Shown here piece after piece: positions 1 through 8,404 of a stretch of 64,000 nucleotides of DNA. The DNA comes from Brevibacillus porteri (GTDB lineage: Bacteria > Bacillota > Bacilli > Brevibacillales > Brevibacillaceae). A program made the position numbers and the translations under genes. Within the stretch, counting starts at the first letter, position 1, and every line of letters begins with the position of its first letter. Where the stretch lies: NCBI RefSeq assembly GCF_003013475.1, contig NZ_PXZO01000019.1, positions 1 to 64,000 of the forward strand. The letters are read 5' to 3'. The notes beneath the pieces are model-generated. The model was not told the origin of the DNA and did no database searches. It saw nothing but the letters and a program-made list of their open reading frames with translations.

Positions 1-43
1 ACTAAATGGGGTCTTGACCAGAAATCAGCTTGGAGGTTTTTTA

Positions 44-904
44 GTGGAACCAAACACATATGAGGATATGAAAGATACGCTGGCAGACAATTACATGCCA
101 ATGACTTCCTTTCGAAGTGGAGTCGAAGAGACAGTCAGACCAGATGTAGAATGCTACACCATTCAAATTGTGAACATCGCGCTGGTCGGAGATTCAGAAT
201 CATGGGTTCTGGTAGATGCGGGGATGCCACAATCAGCGGAACAAATCATCGAGATTGCCCGGGGGCGCTTTGGTGAGGAAGCCAAGCCGAGAGCCATCAT
301 GCTCACTCACGGTCATTTCGATCATGTCGGGGCAGTCATCGAGCTCGTAAAAGCGTGGAAGGTTCCCGTCTATGCTCATCCACTAGAAATCCCATATTTG
401 ACAGGCCAAAAATACTATCCCGAGCCAGATGGAACTGTTGAGGGTGGGCTGCTTGCGAAGCTGTCACCGTTGTTTCCAAATGAACCAATCGATTTGGGCA
501 GCCATGTTCTTCCTTTGCCCGAAGATAGGAGCGTTCCCGAAATGCCTGGATGGCGCTGGATACATACACCTGGACATTCGCCCGGGCACATTTCCTTCTT
601 TCGTGATGAAGACAGAACTCTCCTCGCAGGGGACGCTTTTGTTACGGTTAAGCAGGACTCGTTGTATCAAGTCGTGACTCAGCAAAAGCAATTGACCGGT
701 CCTCCTGTTTATCTTACAACCGATTGGCAGGCAGCTCGGCGATCCGTCAAAAAGCTTGCCAATCTCGCTCCTGCGTATGCAATCACTGGTCACGGTCCAC
801 CTATGTATGGCGAGGAGTTGGCCGATGGATTAGTCCAATTGGCTGCGGAGTTTGATCGAGTAGCTGTCCCCAAGTATGGACGTTATGTGGATATGGAGAT
901 GTAG
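44..904 (+). CDS. MBL-fold metallo-hydrolase
   Basis: Metallo-beta-lactamase superfamily hydrolase of 286 residues. The signature HGHFDH lies near residue 89, followed by later metal ligands in HTPGHSPGH, the Asp of LAGDAF and the His of ITGHGPP, so a two-metal centre looks complete. There is no signal peptide, so a cytoplasmic protein is likely. The open frame extends upstream to a TTG at 14, but a GTG at 44 has a GGAGG site at 32-36 with 7-base spacing and is the better start. Substrate is unknown; the family includes glyoxalase II-like and lactonase-like enzymes. It converges on the next gene across a shared terminator. Confidence 0.88.
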   Translation: MEPNTYEDMKDTLADNYMPMTSFRSGVEETVRPDVECYTIQIVNIALVGDSESWVLVDAGMPQSAEQIIEIARGRFGEEAKPRAIMLTHGHFDHVGAVIELVKAWKVPVYAHPLEIPYLTGQKYYPEPDGTVEGGLLAKLSPLFPNEPIDLGSHVLPLPEDRSVPEMPGWRWIHTPGHSPGHISFFRDEDRTLLAGDAFVTVKQDSLYQVVTQQKQLTGPPVYLTTDWQAARRSVKKLANLAPAYAITGHGPPMYGEELADGLVQLAAEFDRVAVPKYGRYVDMEM

Positions 905-912
905 ACTGGCAG

Positions 913-949
913 AAAAGCTGACGTCGGGATCGTATCGACGTCAGCTTTT
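913..949. terminator. Bidirectional intrinsic terminator
   Basis: A perfect stem (913-926 with 936-949, core AGCTGACGTCG) has an A tract on its left and a T tract on its right. It can terminate both the hydrolase gene on the plus strand and the amidase gene on the minus strand. Confidence 0.85.
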
Positions 950-956
950 TTCCTTC

Positions 957-1715
957 CTATTCAACCAATTCAGGATGGAAGCGCTGGGCTAATAATCGTG
1001 TCGCTCTCGCAGGATCAATCTCGTACACAAGCAGCTCCTCGCCCCCTGAAGCTGCGACACACAGTCTTTCCCCCGTAGGCGAAATCAAAGCCGTCGTCAC
1101 CTGTTGATTCGGAATCGCGTAGTTCACGCTGGCGAAGTAGATGTTGTTTTCCAAGCTTCGGCAAACCATTGCCCCGTTGTAAAAATCAGGATTGCTGACT
1201 TCCCCTGTAAACATCGGATGGAAAACGATGCTCGCCCCGCGGCGTGCCGCCCACCGTACCGTCTCTGGATACCGCCATCCCTCATGGCAAATGACAATGC
1301 CAAACGACACATCCTCTATCGTAAACAATTGGCGCCCTTCACCCGGGACATAGTCAAACTGATCCTCATCTGGATCGATCTGATTTTTGATTTGTAGCCC
1401 AAGATCTTCTCCCTGTTTCCCCACCACATAGGCGACTAGATGAAAGCCGCGCTCATCCTTCCATTCCATCGGTAAAATGACGGCGAGCTGGCGTTCCTTC
1501 GCCAGAGCACGAATCTCTTCCAAAGCTCTCTGTTGTAACTCATGATCGTATGCTTCCACTTCATAGCCTACACCGCGCAACCCCGGAATGACCGATTCAG
1601 GAAAGCAAATCAGATCGCAATTGTTTTGCGCAGCGTTGATCATCTGCTGCTTGATGATTGCAAGCCCCTCCGCCGCTGATTGGGGAAACCTCGTCTGAGC
1701 CAAACCTATTTTCAT
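957..1715 (-). CDS. Carbon-nitrogen hydrolase (nitrilase superfamily amidase)
   Basis: A 252-residue nitrilase-superfamily protein, expected to hydrolyse an amide or nitrile C-N bond in the cytoplasm. The catalytic triad is visible as Glu40 (CFPES), Lys110 (QIKNQ) and Cys143 (VICHEGWRYPE). Length is typical of the short omega-amidase and carbamoylase-like branches. It sits alone on the minus strand, downstream of the ATP-grasp gene by 15 bases, and may be co-transcribed with it. The specific substrate cannot be told from the sequence. Confidence 0.88.
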   Translation of the reverse strand: MKIGLAQTRFPQSAAEGLAIIKQQMINAAQNNCDLICFPESVIPGLRGVGYEVEAYDHELQQRALEEIRALAKERQLAVILPMEWKDERGFHLVAYVVGKQGEDLGLQIKNQIDPDEDQFDYVPGEGRQLFTIEDVSFGIVICHEGWRYPETVRWAARRGASIVFHPMFTGEVSNPDFYNGAMVCRSLENNIYFASVNYAIPNQQVTTALISPTGERLCVAASGGEELLVYEIDPARATRLLAQRFHPELVE

Positions 1716-1730
1716 GAGGAATACCTCTTT

Positions 1731-2642
1731 CTATGAAAGATTTCTTTTTAGCTCTGTGAAAAATTCAAATCTGTCAGCCTGTTCAGGCAGAGCAGACACC
1801 TGTGCATCCCCTAGCTCGAGAATGGTCCAAGAGCCATTTTCCAGCTTGGCGATATCCATGGTGAAAAAGCGGCTCTTGATTTTTTTCGCTACCACTAAAA
1901 ATGGCTGGAGGTCTGGCAACGTATCGTCATATTGTCCTTCCTCCCAGTAATTCGCCATGTACATGGGTTCACCATCCAAAAAGAAAATGCGATATTCCTG
2001 GGATAAAGGCATGTTGCTTTGCGAGTGATGGGTCAAAAATTGAAGCTTCACAAATTCTCGAAAGACGACACCCTCATTCAACTCATCCTGCTGCAGCTCC
2101 AAAAATCGGCTGGTCACTTGCTGTACCTTTTCTTTATCGGAAGCATCGGGAATATAGCAAGCCTCATTCCAATCGTGCTTTCGAGATTTAACATAATCTT
2201 TAATCATGATCGGAGCCTGTCCAAATCGATTTACGATCCGATACACGTTTTCAAATGACTCGTCTATCTCTTCTTTGTGCAGCCAGACCGAAAGCGGTGT
2301 GTACTCTTTGATGACTTCATAAGATTCAGGCAGGTAATGGCAATGCACGTACTTTTCAGGTGTATTGATTAACTCTATATTTTTGGCTAGCAGGATGTCG
2401 TACAATTTTTGGTACAGAAACGGTTTTAGCATCCATCCCCTGTAGATAGCCGTTACTTTTTCAGGAGCTGGTTGTATTTGTTTCACAGCTGCTAACGGGT
2501 TGTCATGGTATATCAGTTGCTCCAAGCTGATCAGATGAATGTCCAAGCCGAGTTGTTTTGCGCACGTATACTCATATTCGTAGGTTTCATCGACTTTGTT
2601 TTCTTGAAATGGCTGGCTGCAAAATAAGACTTTCATCTGCAT
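1731..2642 (-). CDS. ATP-grasp domain protein
   Basis: About 303 residues. The C-terminal half carries ATP-grasp-like features, including MIKDYVKSRKHDW, an acidic stretch with FREFV, EYRIFFLDGEP and a final TILELGDAQVS that would supply the metal-binding Glu/Asp. The family joins a carboxylate to a nucleophile using ATP; the substrate is unknown. The frame reaches 2711, but the ATG at 2642 follows GGAGGAGGG with 6-base spacing. It is probably in one unit with the downstream amidase gene. Confidence 0.75.
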   Translation of the reverse strand: MQMKVLFCSQPFQENKVDETYEYEYTCAKQLGLDIHLISLEQLIYHDNPLAAVKQIQPAPEKVTAIYRGWMLKPFLYQKLYDILLAKNIELINTPEKYVHCHYLPESYEVIKEYTPLSVWLHKEEIDESFENVYRIVNRFGQAPIMIKDYVKSRKHDWNEACYIPDASDKEKVQQVTSRFLELQQDELNEGVVFREFVKLQFLTHHSQSNMPLSQEYRIFFLDGEPMYMANYWEEGQYDDTLPDLQPFLVVAKKIKSRFFTMDIAKLENGSWTILELGDAQVSALPEQADRFEFFTELKRNLS

Positions 2643-2775
2643 GACCCTCCTCCAGATGCTAGTGAAAAACAAGGGAAAAACAGGAATTTTCAATATCATT
2701 CCATTATACAAAATAATTTTCCCAATGCAAAAAAACCGTCAAGATTAATCCTGACGGTTACCTCATTTTGCTGGT

Positions 2776-3117
2776 TTATCGCTTTTGGACACGTAAAACA
2801 GGTACTTTTTTTGGTTCAAAGGTGTCTGCCAGTACCTTCTCTTGAATAACATTCAGCTTGAGCAAACTCGAAATTTTCCCGGTATCCGCCTTCGACACGA
2901 GGCGCCAAAGCGAAGGATCTGGCAAGGCGTTGTAAAGGCGATCATCGTTGTATTCTCGCCGCTCCTGATAGTAGATCAGCAGCTTGTATTCGCCTTCCTC
3001 TGCGCTGCCTGCTTCGCTGTAAGCTTCAATCAGTTTACTCCGCAGCTCGTTCAACTCTTCCTCTACCTGCTTTTGAATTTCCTTTAACTCGTAGTAGCGA
3101 GCAATCGGTTGGTCCAT
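2776..3117 (-). CDS. Hypothetical protein with N-terminal coiled coil
   Basis: A 113-residue charged protein that I do not recognise. Residues 5-45 have heptad-like spacing rich in Glu, Leu and Lys (ELKEIQKQVEEELNELRSKL), which predicts a helical or coiled-coil N terminus. No signal peptide or membrane segment is seen. AAGGAGG lies 8 bases before the ATG, which supports it as a real gene. It is a single gene between hairpin-bounded neighbours. Confidence 0.7.
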   Translation of the reverse strand: MDQPIARYYELKEIQKQVEEELNELRSKLIEAYSEAGSAEEGEYKLLIYYQERREYNDDRLYNALPDPSLWRLVSKADTGKISSLLKLNVIQEKVLADTFEPKKVPVLRVQKR

Positions 3118-3201
3118 CCGCTCTTCCTCCTTTGGTTACCCCTGTACCCAAAATCCATATGAGAAAAAGTCGGTTGGTAGAACCATTCGCTGGCAATGAA
3201 A

Positions 3202-3241
3202 AACAGCCTCCTTTTTCATTTCCGTCATGAAAAGGAGGCTG
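3202..3241 (-). terminator. Intrinsic terminator of the secreted repeat protein gene
   Basis: The stem CAGCCTCCTTTTTCAT (3204-3219) pairs with 3227-3241. On the minus strand it is followed by a T run, just after the stop codon at 3262. Confidence 0.85.
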
Positions 3242-3261
3242 CGGATCAAGCTCTACCATTA

Positions 3262-4155
3262 TTACTTTTCAATCATCGTGTTGATTGCTTCACCCGGGTG
3301 TTTTTTCAAGAAAGTAGAATACTCTACTTCCCATGGATTCCATTTGCCGTCACCTTGATAGCCCCATACGGAGTTGATGCGGGAAACGGTATCTGTGTTG
3401 TTCATACCTACGAGTCGTTGCTCCCCTACCAGCTCAAATGTACCGTTCGCATCCATATCGACTGGAGTCAAAGACCCGAATGGATAAGAGAATACAGAAA
3501 CAGCATCTTCTGTTGGCTGTACTTTGCCTGCTTTGTCATACAGCTTGGCAGCTACGTATACATCCTGGTTGGCACTCACGTCAAGCGTCAGCGGCTTATC
3601 CAGGTGGGAGCCTTTACCCTCTACTTTAAAGCCATCCACAAATTTCCCCTCGTAACGGATTCCTTCGTTTTCCTTCTCACCAAAAATCACGGTTGGCTTG
3701 TTGTTTTCAAAGGTAGCGATTACGTGGCTGTAAACACCGCCGCTTCCGCCAGTCGCTGTTTTCACGAAGGCATCCGCAACATGATCACCCGTGAAGTCCA
3801 CGAGAGTCAGCTCACCTTCATAGCCACCCAGCTCTTTGATATCCGTTTGGCTATAAGCGCCGGATTTTCCGTCTTTCACTACGATGTTCAGATTGGAGGA
3901 ATAGATGTCATCCGCTTTTTCTTTTTCTCCAATCAGGTATACGACGTCATCCTTCTTATCGCCATTCACGTCAGCCGTTTTTTGATCGATCACATAGGTG
4001 TTTTTCGCGAGCTTCAATTCAGCTGCCGCAGAGAACAGCTTTCCTTTTTCAGAGTCTGCGTGTGCTACCTGTGTGTTCATTGCAGAAAATCCAGCTACGC
4101 CTACAACTCCTGCAAGCAGCAAATATGTAACAGGCTTCATCCATTTTTTATTCAT
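3262..4155 (-). CDS. Secreted FG-GAP/VCBS-like repeat protein (paralogue A)
   Basis: A 297-residue protein with a Sec signal peptide: basic MNKKWMK, a hydrophobic run, and a cleavage site after VAHA. The mature part has Asp-rich loops (DVNGDKKDD, DFTGDHVAD, DMDANGTFE) like the calcium-binding loops of FG-GAP/VCBS repeats. The role is unknown. A second protein with the same plan is encoded at 47162-47953: DVTGDGRLD, DFTGGG and GEQRVSGVANADT there match DVNGDKKDD, DFTGDH and GEQRLVGMNNTDT here. The start at 4155 follows GGAGG by 8 bases; the longer frame begins inside that site. Confidence 0.8.
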   Translation of the reverse strand: MNKKWMKPVTYLLLAGVVGVAGFSAMNTQVAHADSEKGKLFSAAAELKLAKNTYVIDQKTADVNGDKKDDVVYLIGEKEKADDIYSSNLNIVVKDGKSGAYSQTDIKELGGYEGELTLVDFTGDHVADAFVKTATGGSGGVYSHVIATFENNKPTVIFGEKENEGIRYEGKFVDGFKVEGKGSHLDKPLTLDVSANQDVYVAAKLYDKAGKVQPTEDAVSVFSYPFGSLTPVDMDANGTFELVGEQRLVGMNNTDTVSRINSVWGYQGDGKWNPWEVEYSTFLKKHPGEAINTMIEK

Positions 4156-4270
4156 CGTTATGGCCTCCACTAGATGGTAAGTTATTGGTTACATTTACTA
4201 CTATAGGACGAGACCCATTCTATTTCGTTACAAAATGTTTACGAATGATATACAAATAGGAGACAGCACG

Positions 4271-4516
4271 TTACTTGACGTTATCCAGCACACTTTTGAT
4301 AATGGCTGGCGAGTCCTGTAGGATGTTCAGATTGTAATGCTGTCTGACCGCATGATAGACCGCATCTACGTTTTTGCTGCTTTTATTTTTGCGATAGGCA
4401 GCCACTTGCTTGGTAATACTCCCAACCTTCGTCCGTCTTTTTCCCCGGCAGAACGAGCGTGATAAAGAGAAACAAGCGGTCATACGGACGTAAAAACGAA
4501 GGATGTCGTTTCGCAC
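4271..4516 (-). pseudogene. Small unrecognised ORF, possibly a degraded gene
   Basis: An 81-codon frame with no convincing ribosome site; its first codon is a GTG just after a terminator. The C-terminal half (NVDAVYHAVRQHYNLNILQD) looks protein-like, while the upstream part reads better in another frame (FLRPYDRLFLFITL). That pattern suggests a frameshifted remnant. I do not recognise the family. Confidence 0.25.
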
Positions 4517-4525
4517 AGATAAAAA

Positions 4526-4554
4526 AAACGACCAGGCTCATGCATCTGGTCGCT
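4526..4554 (-). terminator. Terminator after yuzD
   Basis: The stem CGACCAG (4529-4535) pairs with CTGGTCG (4546-4552). On the minus strand it is followed by eight T. It lies about 30 bases past the yuzD stop and closes the mccA-mccB-yuzD unit. Confidence 0.85.
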
Positions 4555-4585
4555 GTAAAAAATGTTTGTCGTTGCTCTTATGCTG

Positions 4586-4921
4586 TTATTCGGCATCGGC
4601 TGTAGAAGCAATCGGCTGCACGCCCATGTTCTCCAGCTTTTCATAGATATCCTTTAATTTCGGATTTCCCTCACCGACAATTTCCCCGGAAATTACGACA
4701 AGCGGATACCATAAATCTTCCTCGATAATGCGATTCGCCCAGCTTTTGTCATCGTCTGTCTGCGGCTGTTGAAAGTCGCTATAAACGATGCGGATGCTGT
4801 CACTCCCATATTTGCGAGAGAGTGCCGCCTCCAGCCACTCGGCTGTTTCCTTTGCAGATGGCAAATTGACGCAGCTTGCGCACAATTGCTCTGTCCCAAA
4901 AACCTTGATATCGACAGTCAC
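4586..4921 (-). CDS. yuzD: YuzD-type thioredoxin-fold protein (DUF1462)
   Basis: A 111-residue protein matching the YuzD family as I know it: a short beta-alpha start (DIKVFGTEQLCASC) with a CxxC near residues 14-17 and a later PLVVISGEIVGEGNPKL, consistent with a thioredoxin-like fold. Function is not established. In Bacillus it neighbours the NifU-like yutI gene, as it does here within 2.3 kb. It lies 29 bases downstream of mccB on the same strand and is probably the last gene of that operon. Confidence 0.8.
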   Translation of the reverse strand: MTVDIKVFGTEQLCASCVNLPSAKETAEWLEAALSRKYGSDSIRIVYSDFQQPQTDDDKSWANRIIEEDLWYPLVVISGEIVGEGNPKLKDIYEKLENMGVQPIASTADAE

Positions 4922-4950
4922 TATATCCGCCCTCCCCCGGGTCAGCTAGC

Positions 4951-6084
4951 TTAGGACAATGCTTGTTCCAGGTCCTCGATCAAGTCCTGAACATCTTCAA
5001 TACCAACAGAGATGCGCACCAAGCCATCCGTAATGCCCAGCTCAGCACGGCGCTCTGCCGGGATAGATGCATGTGTCATGCGTGCAGGTACGCTGATCAA
5101 GCTCTCCACTGCACCCAGTGATTCAGCCAGCGTGTAGTATTTTACCTTTGCCAACACTTCGTCAGCACGCTCTGCGCTTCCTACGTCGAAGGAAATCATG
5201 CCACCAAAGCCACGGGCTTGCTTTTGAATCAGCTCATGACCGGAATGGTTGGACAGTCCAGGATAGATCACGCGTTTGATATCACTGCGCTCAGACAGCC
5301 ATTTTGCTATCGTACGTGCGTTGTGCTCATGCTCTTCCATCCGAATTCCCAGCGTCTTCATACCACGCAGCAAGAGCCAAGAATCTTGTGGCCCGAGCAC
5401 TCCGCCAATTGCATTTTGCACAAAGTGGAGGTCTTCGCCCACTTGCGCATCTTTTGCTACGACCAGACCTGCTACTACGTCGCTGTGTCCGCCCAAATAT
5501 TTCGTTGCGCTATGGAACACGATGTCAGCACCGAGATCCAGCGGATTTTGCCAGTATGGTGTCATGAACGTGTTGTCTACCACGAGCAGCACGCCTTTTG
5601 CTTTCGCGATGCCTGCCAACGCGCTGATGTCGCTTACTTTCAGCAGCGGGTTTGTCGGTGTTTCCATAATGATTGCTTTTGTTTCCGGGCGAATTGCCGC
5701 CTCTACTGCTGCCAGATCACTCGTGTCTACATAGGTTGCTTCCAGACCCATACGGGAGAATACACGTGTAACGACGCGGTAAGTACCACCGTATACATCG
5801 TCACCTACCACGAGATGGTCGCCTTTGTTGAACATGGAGAGGATGGTAGAGAGTGCCGCCATACCAGAACCAAATGCAAAGCCACGAGCGCCGCCTTCGA
5901 TTTCTGCGATGTATGTTTCCAAAGCGTGACGAGTCGGGTTCCCGGTACGGGAGTATTCGAAGCCCTTGTGAACGCCAATTGCTTCCTGTTTATAAGTACT
6001 TACCTGGTAAATTGGAACGGATACGGCTCCTGTATGTGGATCTCCATCGATTCCGCCGTGGATCAGACGAGTTTTGATACGCAT
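4951..6084 (-). CDS. mccB: Cystathionine gamma-lyase / homocysteine gamma-lyase
   Basis: A PLP enzyme of the Cys/Met metabolism family, 377 residues, full length. The PLP lysine is Lys195 in SATKYLGGHSD, and the family motifs YSRTGNPTR and VDNTF are present. It cleaves cystathionine to cysteine, 2-oxobutyrate and ammonia, and MccB enzymes also release H2S from homocysteine. It follows mccA with one base between stop and start. The adjacent mccA, rather than a methionine biosynthesis gene, supports reverse transsulfuration over cystathionine gamma-synthase. Confidence 0.9.
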   Translation of the reverse strand: MRIKTRLIHGGIDGDPHTGAVSVPIYQVSTYKQEAIGVHKGFEYSRTGNPTRHALETYIAEIEGGARGFAFGSGMAALSTILSMFNKGDHLVVGDDVYGGTYRVVTRVFSRMGLEATYVDTSDLAAVEAAIRPETKAIIMETPTNPLLKVSDISALAGIAKAKGVLLVVDNTFMTPYWQNPLDLGADIVFHSATKYLGGHSDVVAGLVVAKDAQVGEDLHFVQNAIGGVLGPQDSWLLLRGMKTLGIRMEEHEHNARTIAKWLSERSDIKRVIYPGLSNHSGHELIQKQARGFGGMISFDVGSAERADEVLAKVKYYTLAESLGAVESLISVPARMTHASIPAERRAELGITDGLVRISVGIEDVQDLIEDLEQALS

Positions 6085-6085
6085 C

Positions 6086-7009
6086 TTAAATTCCCCCCTG
6101 GTAAATTTTTTTGCTTAGATAACGTTCACTGCCGTCAGCAAACAGTGTAACGATATTCGTCCCTGGAGCAGCTTCTCTTGCTTCGCGCAGTGCCGCTGCC
6201 ATGGCTGCACCTGAGGAGCTGCCTACGAGCAAGCCTTCCTTGGCAGCCAGCTGCTTGACCAGATCGAATGCTTCCACATCGAGAATCGTGTGAATAGCAT
6301 TGAAGTAGCTCGTATCCATGAATGGAGGCAAAAACTCCATGCCGATCCCCTCTGTTTTATGCGGGCCGGATTCTCCCCCATTCAAGATGGAACCTTCTGG
6401 CTCGACAATGACCGTTTTTACGTTTGGGTTTTGTTCTTTCAAGTAACGAGCAGCACCCATGAAAGTACCGCCAGAGCCCGCGCCTGCCACAAATACGTTT
6501 ACTTGGCCGTCCATTTGACTCCAAATTTCCGGACCTGTTGTTTTGTAGTGTGCGTCTGGATTTGCCGGGTTAGCAAATTGCTGTGGTACAAAAGCACCTG
6601 GAATCGATTCTGCGAGTTCTTTTGCCTTGGCAATTGCACCCTTAATCCCCAACTCTGTCGGTGTATTGACGACTTCTGCTCCGAGGGCACGCATCAGCTC
6701 TTGCTTTTCCTCGGAAAACTTCGCTGGTACGCAGAAGATGACTTTATAACCAGTTCCTACAGCGGCCAGCGCTACACCAATTCCTGTATTTCCTGCTGTC
6801 GGTTCGATAATGGTACCACCTGGGGCCAATTGGCCATTCTCCTCTGCGGCACGAATCAACTCCATGCCGAGTCTGTCTTTTACGCTGCCTCCTGGGTTAA
6901 AATATTCCAGCTTGGCGAACAAGCGGACACCTTCAGGGAGCTCAAATTGTGTAATTTCGACGATCGGCGTATTACCAATCAGTTCCTTCACATTACGAAA
7001 TACGTTCAC
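6086..7009 (-). CDS. mccA: O-acetylserine-dependent cystathionine beta-synthase
   Basis: A fold-type II PLP enzyme of 307 residues. Lys44 in GGSVKDRLG is the PLP lysine. The substrate loop reads PTAGNTG (70-76) where most O-acetylserine sulfhydrylases have TSGNTG; the Ala form is typical of MccA. It condenses O-acetylserine and homocysteine to cystathionine, which MccB then cleaves. The start is a GTG with AAGGAG ten bases upstream. There is no mtnN or methyltransferase gene in front, unlike the longer B. subtilis mcc operon. Confidence 0.88.
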   Translation of the reverse strand: MNVFRNVKELIGNTPIVEITQFELPEGVRLFAKLEYFNPGGSVKDRLGMELIRAAEENGQLAPGGTIIEPTAGNTGIGVALAAVGTGYKVIFCVPAKFSEEKQELMRALGAEVVNTPTELGIKGAIAKAKELAESIPGAFVPQQFANPANPDAHYKTTGPEIWSQMDGQVNVFVAGAGSGGTFMGAARYLKEQNPNVKTVIVEPEGSILNGGESGPHKTEGIGMEFLPPFMDTSYFNAIHTILDVEAFDLVKQLAAKEGLLVGSSSGAAMAAALREAREAAPGTNIVTLFADGSERYLSKKIYQGGI

Positions 7010-7054
7010 GAAGATCTGACTCCTTATATTGAAGTACTTGCTTCTTTCTTTTTC

Positions 7055-7063
7055 ATTATAACA
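7055..7063 (-). promoter_or_regulatory. Extended -10 promoter for mccA-mccB-yuzD
   Basis: The minus strand reads TGTTATAAT, an extended -10 with a perfect TATAAT, about 45 bases before the mccA start. No good -35 is seen at 17 bases. No T-box or S-box fits in this short leader. Confidence 0.6.
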
Positions 7064-7204
7064 TGCAAAGATTACAAAAAGTCCATGCTACTAAACTTCG
7101 GTGTGTCAGCGGAACTTCAAAGTGTCAACAGGGCATGTAAGCCATGGATTTCTCACCATGGTATGATTATAATAAAGGAGAGGTTGGAAAGGAGTGAATG
7201 TAAC

Positions 7205-7432
7205 ATGGATATCATGGATCAAGTACAAGAAGTTCTCGATAAACTGCGTCCTTACCTGCAACGTGACGGCGGAGACGTACAACTCGTTGATGTAGAAGAT
7301 GGCATCGTGAAGCTGCGCCTGATGGGTGCTTGCGGTAGCTGCCCTTCCTCTACCATCACCCTGAAAGCAGGAATCGAGCGTGCACTGGTGGAAGAAATCC
7401 CAGGCATCAAGGAAGTTCAACAAGTATTCTAA
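7205..7432 (+). CDS. yutI: NifU-like Fe-S scaffold protein
   Basis: A 75-residue NifU C-terminal-type domain. The cluster-binding motif GACGSCPSS holds Cys43 and Cys46, and [11 protein letters not shown] is the usual N-terminal signature. Such proteins assemble and transfer [4Fe-4S] clusters as dimers. AAAGGAG lies 10 bases before the ATG at 7205. A much longer frame upstream is the antisense of mccA and is not coding. It is divergent from mccA; the SufR-like regulator and lipA in this window also belong to Fe-S biology. Confidence 0.92.
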   Translation: MDIMDQVQEVLDKLRPYLQRDGGDVQLVDVEDGIVKLRLMGACGSCPSSTITLKAGIERALVEEIPGIKEVQQVF

Positions 7433-7448
7433 TCCAGTCACATCAACA

Positions 7449-7484
7449 TGAAAGCAGCTACAGCAACCGCGTAGCTGCTTTTTT
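7449..7484. terminator. Bidirectional terminator
   Basis: AAAGCAGCTAC (7451-7461) pairs with GTAGCTGCTTT (7471-7481) and is followed by T residues. It lies between the convergent nifU-like and hydrolase genes and touches the stop of the latter. Confidence 0.85.
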
Positions 7485-8404
7485 CATTTCCTCTTCCCCA
7501 TTCCCTTTTCCAAAAAAGCAATAACGCGTTTCTCGTATTCCTCTGGAACTAACGGATAACTGCGGACGTGACCCGCTCGCGGTACGATCCAAATCTCGGA
7601 ATCTTTGTCTTGCGTCAGCTCAAATAGTCGTTCGCTGTTCACCATGGGGATCGTCGTATCGCCTGTTCCGTGTATAAAAAGGATCGGCTTTTCCGCTTGC
7701 TTGACTGCCTGATACGGATTGACGTCACGCGGATTAGCTCCTAGCAATATAGGACACAAGGTAAGGATGAGCCAGTTGAATGGAAAGCGAGGCAGGCCCG
7801 TCCACTGCGGCAAGTTCTCAACCAAGTATTCACGCAAGGAATAGAATGGAGAATCCGCTACAATCGCAGTGATGCGTTCATCCACTCCTCCCACCATCAA
7901 GGAGGTTGCCGCCCCCATGGAAAACCCGACGAGACCCAGTGTATGTTCCGGCTTCTTGGCTGCCGCAAAATCAATGGCCCCCCGCAAATCCTGCTGTTCC
8001 CGAAGACCAATCGTAGTCAGCGCGTCGCTGGACTCACCCGCATTTCGAAAGTCAAACATCAGCACGTCAAAGCCGGCATGAACAAGTCTTGCCGCTAGTG
8101 ACAGAGCGGGAAGATGCGGTTCTAATCTGTTTTGGCTATACCCATGGGCGAAGACTACAGTACGTCCATTGGAGACTTTCCCATTTTTTTCAGCTGACAA
8201 GTACCATCCAGCCAACGAAATGGTCGTTTCCCTGCTCGAAAAAACGATGGATTCCACCTGTTCAATCCCAAAATCTCGGGGGTCCATGTTAACCGGCTTT
8301 CGTACGGGATGCGTCAAGCGCCAGGTTACGTGAAACGACACGGCTACTGCTGCAATCAAGAGTAGCAATAAGAGTCCTGTGATTCCTACAAAGAACGTGT
8401 TCAT
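7484..8404 (-). CDS. Membrane-anchored alpha/beta hydrolase
   Basis: A 306-residue protein with an N-terminal transmembrane helix (residues 5-27) and an alpha/beta-hydrolase domain. The nucleophile elbow GFSMG places Ser162. The oxyanion region is AHGYSQN near 86-92, and acid and base candidates are in HGTGDTTIP and RAGHVRSY. It is likely an esterase or peptidase-like hydrolase facing the cell envelope. Its ATG overlaps the stop of the upstream dehydrogenase gene by four bases (ATGA), so the two are translationally coupled. Confidence 0.85.
   Translation of the reverse strand: MNTFFVGITGLLLLLLIAAVAVSFHVTWRLTHPVRKPVNMDPRDFGIEQVESIVFSSRETTISLAGWYLSAEKNGKVSNGRTVVFAHGYSQNRLEPHLPALSLAARLVHAGFDVLMFDFRNAGESSDALTTIGLREQQDLRGAIDFAAAKKPEHTLGLVGFSMGAATSLMVGGVDERITAIVADSPFYSLREYLVENLPQWTGLPRFPFNWLILTLCPILLGANPRDVNPYQAVKQAEKPILFIHGTGDTTIPMVNSERLFELTQDKDSEIWIVPRAGHVRSYPLVPEEYEKRVIAFLEKGMGKRK

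Noticed and set aside
3196-4173. A 325-codon plus-strand frame
   Set aside because: It is the antisense of the secreted repeat protein gene, whose signal peptide, ribosome site and terminator fit well. The antisense product is rich in Cys, His and aromatic residues with no domain.
5218-6150. A 310-codon plus-strand frame
   Set aside because: It runs opposite to mccB, which has complete PLP-enzyme motifs. Cys/His-rich composition without a ribosome site marks it as a shadow.
6290-7204. Long N-terminal extension of the NifU-like gene
   Set aside because: This part is antisense to mccA. The 75-residue NifU domain has its own ATG and ribosome site at 7188-7205.
7010-7204. Possible S-box or T-box leader before mccA
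   Set aside because: The leader from the -10 to the start is only about 45 bases and has none of the conserved riboswitch elements.
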